Source: Aquirhabdus parva (lineage in GTDB: Bacteria > Pseudomonadota > Gammaproteobacteria > Pseudomonadales > Moraxellaceae). Taken from it: DNA of 64,000 nucleotides. This document shows, in pieces, positions 47,864-55,262 of the stretch. Location: assembly GCF_003351745.1 (NCBI RefSeq), contig NZ_CP031222.1:1160207-1224206 (forward strand), read 5' to 3'. The translations under genes and the position numbers were made by a program. Each line of letters begins with the position of its first letter. The first letter of the stretch is position 1. The notes beneath the pieces are model-generated. The model did no database searches. It was not told the origin of the DNA and saw only the letters and a program-made list of their open reading frames with translations.

Positions 47864-50800
47864 CTAATGTGTTTGATCAACTTGATGCTCCGCACTGACA
47901 AACGCTTCAACATGTGGTGTCTGACCATGCAGTTTCAGTGGTTTGTTTCCTGTTAACGCGCGGAGAAGGACGTAGAACACAGGTGTTAGGAATAGACCAA
48001 AGAACGTCACACCAATCATCCCTGAGAACACAGCAACCCCCATCGCATGACGCATCTCTGAGCCTGCACCTGTTGAGAGCACTAAAGGCAGTACACCCAT
48101 GACAAATGCTAATGATGTCATGAGAATCGGGCGTAACCGTAAGCGACTAGCCTCAACAGCAGCCTGTAACGGTGTTCGACCTGCAAACTCAAGTTCTCGC
48201 GCAAACTCGACAATCAGAATCGCATTTTTAGCGGATAGACCGACGAGGACAAAGAGACCAATCTGAGTAAACACATTGTTCTCACCATTTGATAGCCATA
48301 CACCAGTCATCGCCGCCAAGATTCCCATCGGAATAATCAAGATAATCGACAACGGTAACGTCAAGCTCTCGTATTGTGCAGCAAGAACTAAGAACACCAG
48401 CAGTATGGACAGTGGGAAGACCCAAACTGCTGTATTACCCGCGATGATTTGCTGATAAGTCAATTCGGTCCACTCAAAACCAATCCCTTTCGGTAAGGTT
48501 TCCGCAGCGATACGTTTGACGGCATCTTGTGCTTGTCCAGATGAATATCCTGGTGCAGCACCGCCACTAATATCCGCAGATAAGAAACCGTTATAGCGCA
48601 TAGCACGTTCAGGCCCAAAACTGGGTTTGATATTCATCACGGCAGACAACGGGATCATATCGCCATTCGCTGAACGGACTTTCAGTAAGCCGATATCTTC
48701 AGCTTTAGCACGGTAAGCTGCATCAGCCTGTACCCGTACAGAGTAGGTCCGTCCAAACTTATTAAAGTCATTGACGTATAAGCTACCGAGATAAATTTGC
48801 ATCGTGTTAAAAATATCGGGTAGAGCAACACCCAATTGATTCGCCCGAGTTCGATCGACATCGGCAAAGAGTTGAGGCACATTGACTTGATAGCTTGAGA
48901 ACAAGCCTGCTAACTCAGGTGCCTGACGCGCTTTGGTCAAGAACGCCTTGGTAGCGTCATCCATCGCGGCATAGCCGAGTGATGCACGGTCTTCCAACTG
49001 AAGTTTAAACCCACCAGTGGTACCTAGGCCTGGGACAGGCGGAGGTGGGAACATCAAGATAAATGCTTCAGGAATCGCACCAAACTTTTGATTGAGTTGA
49101 CCTGCTATCCCAGCCGCACTCAATGCAGCTGTTTTACGTTCTGCGAAAGGCTTTAAAGTCACAAAGACGATGCCAGAGTTTGAGCTGTTGGTGAAGCCAT
49201 TGATCGATAGTCCAGGAAACGAAACGGCACTTTCAACGCCAGGCATTTTTAAGGCGATATCGCCCATCTCGCGGATCACCTTTTCAGTTCGATCTAAGGT
49301 GGCACCATCAGGTAACTGTGCAAAGCCAATCAGATACTGTTTATCTTGGCCCGGCACGAAGCCATTAGGCACGATTTTGAATAAACCGACCACGGCAATC
49401 ACTAGGATGAGATAAACACCCATCATGATGGCTTTGCGAGAAATAACGCGTTTAACCCCGCCGCTATAGGCGGTTGCCCCGCGAGCAAATAAGCGATTAA
49501 AGCCACGGAATAACCAGCCTAGATATTTGTCCATCCAGCGGGTGAGTGCATCTTTCGGCTCATCGCGACCTTTTAACAACATCGCAGCAAGTGCAGGGGA
49601 AAGCGTCAGCGAGTTAAAGGCAGAGATGATCGTCGACATGGCAATCGTGAGGGAAAACTGTTTATAAAATTGCCCGGTCAGACCACTGATAAAGGCGAGT
49701 GGTACAAACACTGCGATCAGTACAAGGGCAATTGCAATAATCGGTCCTGATACTTCACGCATCGCACGATAAGTCGCATCACGTGGGGATAAGCCCGCCT
49801 CGATGTTTCGTTCGACGTTTTCAACAACCACGATCGCATCATCGACCACAATCCCGATTGCAAGCACCAGTCCGAACAGACTCAGCGCATTGATGGAAAA
49901 GCCAAAGATATGCATCACGGCAAAGGTACCAATCACTGAAATCGGTACAGCCAGCAATGGGATAATCGATGCACGCCATGTCTGCAGGAAGAGAATAACA
50001 ACGAGCACCACGAGGGCAATCGCCTCAAGCAGTGTATGAATCACAGCCTCAATTGATGCGCGGACAAACTGGGTTGGGTCATAAACGATCTTGTAGTCCA
50101 TACCCTCTGGCATATTCTTCTTCAACTCCGCCATGGTTTTACGGACATTATCAGAAATCTGAATAGCGTTGGACCCAGGGGCTTGGAAGATTGGAATCGC
50201 GACAGCTGATTTATTATCTAGCAATGAGCGAAGAGCGTATTCTGAGGCGCCAAGCTCAATGCGAGCAATGTCTTTAAGACGTGTCACCGCACCTGTATTG
50301 CTGGTTTTCACAATGATATCGCCAAACTCTTCTTCATTTTGCAAGCGACCTTGCGCATTGATCGAGAGCTGAGTGTCGACGCCAGCAAGGCTAGGGGATG
50401 CACCAATCACACCGGCAGCCGCTTGAATGTTTTGAGCACGAATAGCTGTGACAACATCATTGGCAGACAGACCCACGGCAGCAATTTTTTGAGGATCAAG
50501 CCAGACACGCATTGCGTAATCGCCTGAACCAAATAGTCCCACTTCGCCCACACCTTCGACGCGTGCGAGTTGATCTTTCACATTAAGCACGGCGTAGTTA
50601 CGCAGATAGGTCATGTCATAGCGGTTATTCGGCGACAATAAATGCACGACCATGGTCAGGTCTGGGGAACTCTTGATGGTGGTTAGACCGAGTTGGCGTA
50701 CTTCTTCAGGTAAGCGTGCTTCAGCTTGCGAGACTCGATTTTGGACGAGCTGTTGGGCTTTGTCTGGATCGGTTCCCAGTTTGAAGACCACATTGAGTGT

Positions 50801-51070
50801 CATCAATCCATCGGTCGTCGCTTGGCTGCTCATATAGAGCATCCCTTCAACCCCATTTATCGACTCTTCAAGTGGTGTCGCAACCGTCTCGGCAATAACT
50901 TTAGGGTTAGCACCCGGATAGTTTGCTCGTACGACAACGGTGGGCGGGGACACTTCAGGATATTCAGAAATAGGCATCACTCGCAGCGCGAGTAATCCCG
51001 AGATAAAAATCAATAGTGACAAAACACCCGCAAAGATTGGGCGGTCAATAAAGAATTTAGATAAATTCAT
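47864..51070 (-). CDS. RND multidrug efflux pump, inner-membrane subunit (HAE1)
   Basis: Proton-driven trimeric pump of 1068 residues, the AcrB/MexB/AdeJ class. It begins MNLSKFFIDRPIFAGVLSLLIFISGLLAL and shows the standard layout of helix 1, a porter loop, helices 2-6, a second loop and helices 8-12. In helix 4 the proton-relay aspartates are seen as VDDAIVVVENVER. AMRVWLDPQKIAAVGLSANDVVTAIRAQN is the HAE1 signature loop. The gene is 168 bp downstream of the adaptor gene on the same strand. No outer-membrane channel gene is present, so it must borrow one. Confidence 0.96.
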   Translation of the reverse strand: MNLSKFFIDRPIFAGVLSLLIFISGLLALRVMPISEYPEVSPPTVVVRANYPGANPKVIAETVATPLEESINGVEGMLYMSSQATTDGLMTLNVVFKLGTDPDKAQQLVQNRVSQAEARLPEEVRQLGLTTIKSSPDLTMVVHLLSPNNRYDMTYLRNYAVLNVKDQLARVEGVGEVGLFGSGDYAMRVWLDPQKIAAVGLSANDVVTAIRAQNIQAAAGVIGASPSLAGVDTQLSINAQGRLQNEEEFGDIIVKTSNTGAVTRLKDIARIELGASEYALRSLLDNKSAVAIPIFQAPGSNAIQISDNVRKTMAELKKNMPEGMDYKIVYDPTQFVRASIEAVIHTLLEAIALVVLVVILFLQTWRASIIPLLAVPISVIGTFAVMHIFGFSINALSLFGLVLAIGIVVDDAIVVVENVERNIEAGLSPRDATYRAMREVSGPIIAIALVLIAVFVPLAFISGLTGQFYKQFSLTIAMSTIISAFNSLTLSPALAAMLLKGRDEPKDALTRWMDKYLGWLFRGFNRLFARGATAYSGGVKRVISRKAIMMGVYLILVIAVVGLFKIVPNGFVPGQDKQYLIGFAQLPDGATLDRTEKVIREMGDIALKMPGVESAVSFPGLSINGFTNSSNSGIVFVTLKPFAERKTAALSAAGIAGQLNQKFGAIPEAFILMFPPPPVPGLGTTGGFKLQLEDRASLGYAAMDDATKAFLTKARQAPELAGLFSSYQVNVPQLFADVDRTRANQLGVALPDIFNTMQIYLGSLYVNDFNKFGRTYSVRVQADAAYRAKAEDIGLLKVRSANGDMIPLSAVMNIKPSFGPERAMRYNGFLSADISGGAAPGYSSGQAQDAVKRIAAETLPKGIGFEWTELTYQQIIAGNTAVWVFPLSILLVFLVLAAQYESLTLPLSIILIIPMGILAAMTGVWLSNGENNVFTQIGLFVLVGLSAKNAILIVEFARELEFAGRTPLQAAVEASRLRLRPILMTSLAFVMGVLPLVLSTGAGSEMRHAMGVAVFSGMIGVTFFGLFLTPVFYVLLRALTGNKPLKLHGQTPHVEAFVSAEHQVDQTH

Positions 51071-51238
51071 AGCGATAAGCCTAAGCGTAATATTTCATTA
51101 AATAGAGTCAACGCAACATGTGAAGCAATGTTTTATAAACCGTAAAATGCAAAAGTCTCTCATGACCGGCATGTCGTGCTGGTCATGGAGTAATTTCTAC
51201 GAGCGTGAAAAATCAGAGCATCTTAAAGACAGATACCA

Positions 51239-52411
51239 TTAAGTCTCTGTTTTCATCGGAACCATTTGCGGGGCAATTAACGCACCTGGTTGCACGCGTT
51301 GCACGCCGTTGACCACAATGCGATCACCGACTTGGAGTCCCGAGCTGACAATGCGGAGGCCATCTACTGCGGTGCCCAATGTCACTTCACGATATTCCGC
51401 TTTGTTGCTGGAGTTAACGACAAAAACGAATTTCTTATTTTGATCAGTCCCGACCGCGCGCTCATTGATGAGGAGTGCTGGTTGAGTATGCGGCTGGCCC
51501 ATACGTAATCTTGCGAACTGACCCGCAAGCAAACGACCATCAGCATTATCAAAGACAGCACGGACACGAACAGTGCCACTTTTAACATCCACTTGATTAT
51601 CAACCAGTTGTAGATGTCCTTTAAAAGGCGTGTCACTCGTTGCAGCAGTGCCCATCTGAATAGGAACGCTTGACAGCGCAGCGGTTGAGTTTGCCGGTAA
51701 GTCATTCAACACTTGGGTGACCACACGCTCGTCGGCATCAAAACTGCCATAAATCGGATTCACGGAGACCAATGTGGTCAGAACAGGAGATACGTTGTCG
51801 ATTAATACCGAGTTGCCTGCGGTAATCTCTAACCGACCAACACGACCACTCACAGGTGCACGAACTTGTGTATAGCCTAAGTTCAATTGAGCGGTTTGAA
51901 GCGCTGCTTGAGCACTGCGTAAGCTGGCATCCGCTGCATTTTTCGCATTGATGCTCGAGTCGAGATCTCGCTGAGCAATGGCTTGGACAGGAATCAGTTG
52001 ACGGGAGCGTTCTAATTCGCTTTTGGTAAATGTTGCTTGAGCCTGAGCCGAGGCTACCTGAGCTTCTGCACTTTTTACCGCAGCGATAAAGGGTGCAGGA
52101 TCGATTGTGATCAGAAGGTCGCCCTTTTTAACCAGAGCACCTTCGCGGAAGTGTACTGATTGAATTGTTCCAGCGACGCGTGAGCGAATGTCCACACGAT
52201 CAACCGCCTCAAGGCGACCTGAGAATTCATTCCAAATAGTGACATTGCTTTCTGCAACTGTTGCAACGGAGACAGGGGTAGCTTGTGGTGCAGCCGCTGC
52301 AGTGCCAGTCGCTGCCTTTGTATCGCATCCTGAAAGACCAATGCTAGTCATTGCAATCAGGGTAATGGTGGCAAGCCATAGCGGATGCACACGAAATAAC
52401 GTCGGTTTCAT
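51239..52411 (-). CDS. RND efflux periplasmic adaptor (membrane-fusion protein)
   Basis: Lipoprotein of 390 residues with lipobox LSGC (about 26-29). The layout is standard: a barrel-sandwich half (DRVDIRSRVAGTIQSVHFREGALVKKGDLLITID), an alpha-hairpin with coiled-coil (AQVASAQAQATFTKSELERSRQLIP), the second lipoyl half (QVRAPVSGRVGRLEITAG) and a C-terminal membrane-proximal domain. It links the pump to an outer-membrane channel. AGGAA precedes the ATG. It is the first gene of the efflux pair; two repeats upstream may be regulator sites. Confidence 0.94.
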   Translation of the reverse strand: MKPTLFRVHPLWLATITLIAMTSIGLSGCDTKAATGTAAAAPQATPVSVATVAESNVTIWNEFSGRLEAVDRVDIRSRVAGTIQSVHFREGALVKKGDLLITIDPAPFIAAVKSAEAQVASAQAQATFTKSELERSRQLIPVQAIAQRDLDSSINAKNAADASLRSAQAALQTAQLNLGYTQVRAPVSGRVGRLEITAGNSVLIDNVSPVLTTLVSVNPIYGSFDADERVVTQVLNDLPANSTAALSSVPIQMGTAATSDTPFKGHLQLVDNQVDVKSGTVRVRAVFDNADGRLLAGQFARLRMGQPHTQPALLINERAVGTDQNKKFVFVVNSSNKAEYREVTLGTAVDGLRIVSSGLQVGDRIVVNGVQRVQPGALIAPQMVPMKTET

Positions 52412-52516
52412 GATTTTTTCCTAGTTTAAACGGTAGTGCGGATAGATGTATTGGATAGATGTTGTTGAAAATATTGTGAGTAATAAAAGGGTATCGTTAG
52501 AAGTTTGATTGATTCT

Positions 52517-52583
52517 GTATCGATTGATATGTAATATATACAGCTCAAGAATCATCGTCAAGCATATTTGTATCGATTGATAT
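52517..52583 (-). promoter_or_regulatory. Paired 14-bp repeats, candidate efflux operator
   Basis: GTATCGATTGATAT occurs at 52517-52530 and again at 52570-52583, 53 bp apart (five helical turns). Each copy contains the partial dyad TATC-GATT-GATA. The distance (106-172 bp before the adaptor start) fits a promoter/operator of the efflux pair. Confidence 0.45.
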
Positions 52584-52943
52584 AAAATAATTAAACGAAC
52601 ATCAATTTTAAAAAGAAATTACTTAGATTGGATGCTAAGAAGAAAGATGAATGCCACATAAGTGCGGAAAGAGGTTTTTTAATCGCTATTTTTAATATTT
52701 TTTCTGTGTGCTTCACTATAGCCTGACCAGATTGCATTTTGATGACCAAGTTGAACCTTTTGGTGCGATCTGGATTGAGCGGTAAAATAAAATAAAATAT
52801 TTTTATTATCAAATACTTGGCCTGTACTTGATGGCGCATAATGAAAAATTATAACTTAAAATTTTATAAAACGATTCTATCCTAATAAATATTAGTTTTA
52901 TTAAACAACCACTTATATTAATTATAGATAACGTTATTAACTA

Positions 52944-52959
52944 TGGCACATCAATTGCT
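52944..52959 (+). promoter_or_regulatory. Sigma-54 (-24/-12) promoter, amine oxidase unit
   Basis: TGGCACATCAATTGCT fits the sigma-54 consensus TGGCAC-N5-TTGCW exactly, with GG and GC at the required spacing. It is 168 bp upstream of the amine oxidase ATG and on the same strand, within a long gap. Confidence 0.7.
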
Positions 52960-53127
52960 TAGATAGACCATGTACGAGGTTTAAGTCGTATCTGCATCAA
53001 AATTTTCTCCTTAAATTTGACCTGTTGCTATGTCACGGACATGGGTTAAGTTCGCAGTGAACCATGAATTTTGTGAGGTGCTTTTAAGCATCTGGTCTCG
53101 ATAGTCTGTCTAATCATTGGGGTAGTC

Positions 53128-54741
53128 ATGACAAATAAAGTGAGTGATTCAATCTATGCCTCTTTCGGCCCGAGCCGTCGGGAATTTTTAGCGAAAGCAT
53201 TGGCTGTTGGCGGTAGTGGGTTTCTGTTGGCGAATATGAAGGCGTGGGGCATGGATATCGCCTCCACTCAAGATACGCCACCGATGTTACAGGGCAGTGG
53301 ACAAGGTAAGACGATTGTTATTCTCGGTGCTGGCGTGGCGGGTATGACCGCAGCTTATGAGCTTAGCAAAATTGGCTATACCTGCAAGGTGATCGAAGCT
53401 CGATCTTTTGCAGGTGGGCGCTGTCAAACTGCTCGTAAGGGTAAGGTGCTTGAGGAACTTGGCGGAGAGAAGCAAACGTGCACCTTTGAAGAGGGGCAAT
53501 ACATTAATTTTGGGCCATGGCGTATTCCGTTCAATCATCATTCTACGCTGCACTACACGCGTGAGTTTGGGGTACCTCTAGAGCTGTTCAATAATGACAA
53601 TGATGCTGCTTATGTGTATAGCGAAAACACCAAGAGCGCGCTGACTGGACGTCGCTTGCGGATGTTTGAGGTGAAGGCAGACATGCGTGGTTATGTGGAT
53701 GAGCTGCTGGCCAAGTCTCTGAAAAAAGGCATTATGGATCAACAAGTCACAGCAGACGATAAAGCCCTGTTGATCGACTATCTGGTGAATGAAGGCTATC
53801 TTTCTAATAAAGATCTTACCTATCGTGGAACTGAAGGTCGGGGCTTTAAAGTACAGCCTGGTCCTGGGATGTCACCTGGCCCCGGAGTCCCATCCGATCC
53901 ACTTGGTTTTTCTGATCTATTGAAGTCTAAGCTCGGACATATGTATCACTCTGTGAGTGAGTTCACCCAGCAAGCCACGATGCTACAGCCTGTGGGGGGG
54001 ATGGATCAAATTGCCAAAGCATTTGAAAAGCGCGTCGGAAAAATGATTCAGTATCAGACTGAAGTCACTAACATCGTTAATCTGGCAGATAAGGTTGAGG
54101 TTCATATCAAAGACACGGCAACGGGCGTTGCCAGTAAGGTTACGGGTGATTTCTGTTTATGCACAATTCCTTTATCTGTGTTGGGTCAGGTCGAAAATAA
54201 TTTCTCTGAAAAATTTAAAACCGCACTGCAAGGCGCCGCCTATGAGCCAGTCGGTAAGATCGGTTTGCAAATGAGCAATCGCTTTTGGGAAACGGGTCAT
54301 GGCATCTATGGCGGACATATCCTGAATGACATTAAAGGCATTAATCTGATTTCAGTGCCGTCCAGTAATTGGCAAGGCAAGAAAGGTACGCTACTTGGCT
54401 ACTATAACTTTGCCACCGATGCAGCAGAAATCAGCGCACTCAGCCTAAAAGAGCGTGCTGATTATGCGCTAGCCGCAGGCGAGAAAATATTTCCGGGTGA
54501 ATATACCAAGTCATTCGAATCTGCATTTTCCGTAGCGTGGCACCGCGTGAAATATAATCTTGGCGGCTGGGCAACGTGGAGTGAAGAAACGCGCGCGAAT
54601 GCGTATCCAGTCTTGGTTGAAGGAGAGGGACGTACTTTATTGGCTGGAGAACATATGAGCTATCTGGGTGGCTGGCAGGCTGGTGCAATTGAGTCGGCTT
54701 GGCAGCAAATTGAACGTATCCATAAACGTTTATCAGCATAA
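53128..54741 (+). CDS. Tat-exported flavin monoamine/L-amino-acid oxidase
   Basis: FAD enzyme of 537 residues predicted to oxidise an amine or amino acid in the periplasm. The Tat signal is SRREFL (16-21) followed by a hydrophobic stretch (about 22-40). The FAD fold begins TIVILGAGVAGMTAAYELS (about 62-80), with EARSFAGGRC next, and the C-terminal LLAGEHMSYLGGWQAGAIESAW closes the flavin pocket, as in the amine oxidase family. Export by Tat fits folding with FAD inside the cell. It is 11 bp before a cytochrome c gene, so the electron acceptor may be that cytochrome rather than oxygen. GGGG precedes the ATG. The substrate is unknown. Confidence 0.88.
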   Translation: MTNKVSDSIYASFGPSRREFLAKALAVGGSGFLLANMKAWGMDIASTQDTPPMLQGSGQGKTIVILGAGVAGMTAAYELSKIGYTCKVIEARSFAGGRCQTARKGKVLEELGGEKQTCTFEEGQYINFGPWRIPFNHHSTLHYTREFGVPLELFNNDNDAAYVYSENTKSALTGRRLRMFEVKADMRGYVDELLAKSLKKGIMDQQVTADDKALLIDYLVNEGYLSNKDLTYRGTEGRGFKVQPGPGMSPGPGVPSDPLGFSDLLKSKLGHMYHSVSEFTQQATMLQPVGGMDQIAKAFEKRVGKMIQYQTEVTNIVNLADKVEVHIKDTATGVASKVTGDFCLCTIPLSVLGQVENNFSEKFKTALQGAAYEPVGKIGLQMSNRFWETGHGIYGGHILNDIKGINLISVPSSNWQGKKGTLLGYYNFATDAAEISALSLKERADYALAAGEKIFPGEYTKSFESAFSVAWHRVKYNLGGWATWSEETRANAYPVLVEGEGRTLLAGEHMSYLGGWQAGAIESAWQQIERIHKRLSA

Positions 54742-54752
54742 GGAGCTCTAAG

Positions 54753-55157
54753 ATGAAGTCAATGGTCAGCAAGTCACTGTGGGTTGCGCTCATCGCATTC
54801 AGTGCTGGTGCACATGCGGAGTCCATGTCAGGTAAAGATGTGTTTAGCAAGAATTGCGCAGCATGCCATATGGCGACAGGTACGGGAATTCCCGGTGCAT
54901 TTCCAGCGCTCAAAGGTAGTAAGTTTGTTTTAGGTGATGCCAATGCTGTGGTTTCAACCGTACTGAAGGGTAGAGGGGGGATGCCAACTTTTGCAGCATC
55001 ATTGGATGACGACAAGCTTTCTGCCGTGGTCAGTTATGTTCGCCAATCTTGGGGTAATCAGGCCAGTGCGGTCACTGTGCAGGATGTTAAAACGATCCGC
55101 GCCAATACCAATGCCATGAAAGTGGTCAAGAAAGAGCAACCGACAAACATTCATTGA
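54753..55157 (+). CDS. Small periplasmic c-type cytochrome
   Basis: Class I cytochrome c of 134 residues with a signal peptide (1 to about 23). The heme site is C35-A-A-C-H39, and M77 (in GRGGMPTF) is the likely second axial ligand. GIPGAFPALKGSKFV and LSAVVSYVRQSWGN complete the fold. It follows the amine oxidase with AAGGAG upstream and is certainly co-transcribed. It probably accepts electrons from the flavin, as CycN does for nicotine oxidoreductase NicA2. A 35-residue C-terminal tail is extra. Confidence 0.9.
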   Translation: MKSMVSKSLWVALIAFSAGAHAESMSGKDVFSKNCAACHMATGTGIPGAFPALKGSKFVLGDANAVVSTVLKGRGGMPTFAASLDDDKLSAVVSYVRQSWGNQASAVTVQDVKTIRANTNAMKVVKKEQPTNIH

Positions 55158-55158
55158 T

Positions 55159-55215
55159 CAAATTGAAGTCATAAAAAAAACTGCTTTATGCAGTTTTTTT
55201 TATGACTTCAATTTG
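55159..55215. terminator. Very long perfect inverted-repeat terminator
   Basis: Perfect 26-bp arms with a 5-nt loop (TTTAT). From the outside each arm is a mixed sequence, then A8 or T8, then CTGC/GCAG at the loop. It lies between the convergent cytochrome and TonB-receptor genes, so the inner CTGC hairpin with T8 can terminate in both directions. Confidence 0.88.
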
Positions 55216-55262
55216 TGTTTAAAGGTGCAGCGCATCAGAAATGGACACGCTGCGCATTGTGA

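Larger units (their letters stand above)
52412..53127. other. Large divergent regulatory region (716 bp)
   Basis: AT-rich spacer between the RND adaptor and the amine oxidase genes. It holds two copies of GTATCGATTGATAT (52517, 52570) near the efflux start and a -24/-12 promoter match (52944-52959) on the plus strand. A palindrome AGGTGCTTTTAAGCATCT (53076-53093, near-perfect) lies in the expected leader. An 82-codon minus-strand frame here looks non-coding. Confidence 0.6.

Noticed and set aside
52733-52748. A further -24/-12-like site on the minus strand, towards the efflux genes
   Set aside because: The GG and GC spacing is right, but the -24 box reads TGGTCA instead of TGGCAC, and the site is over 300 bp from the gene. 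Too weak to call.
52591-52839. An 82-codon minus-strand frame in the large intergenic region
   Set aside because: Lys/Ile/Phe-rich translation as expected of random AT-rich DNA, and no ribosome site or similarity. I treat it as non-coding, but a small gene cannot be excluded.
54440-55015. A 191-codon open frame antisense to the amine oxidase and cytochrome genes
   Set aside because: It overlaps two clearly coding genes on the other strand, has no recognisable domain and no supported start. It is a shadow of their codon structure.
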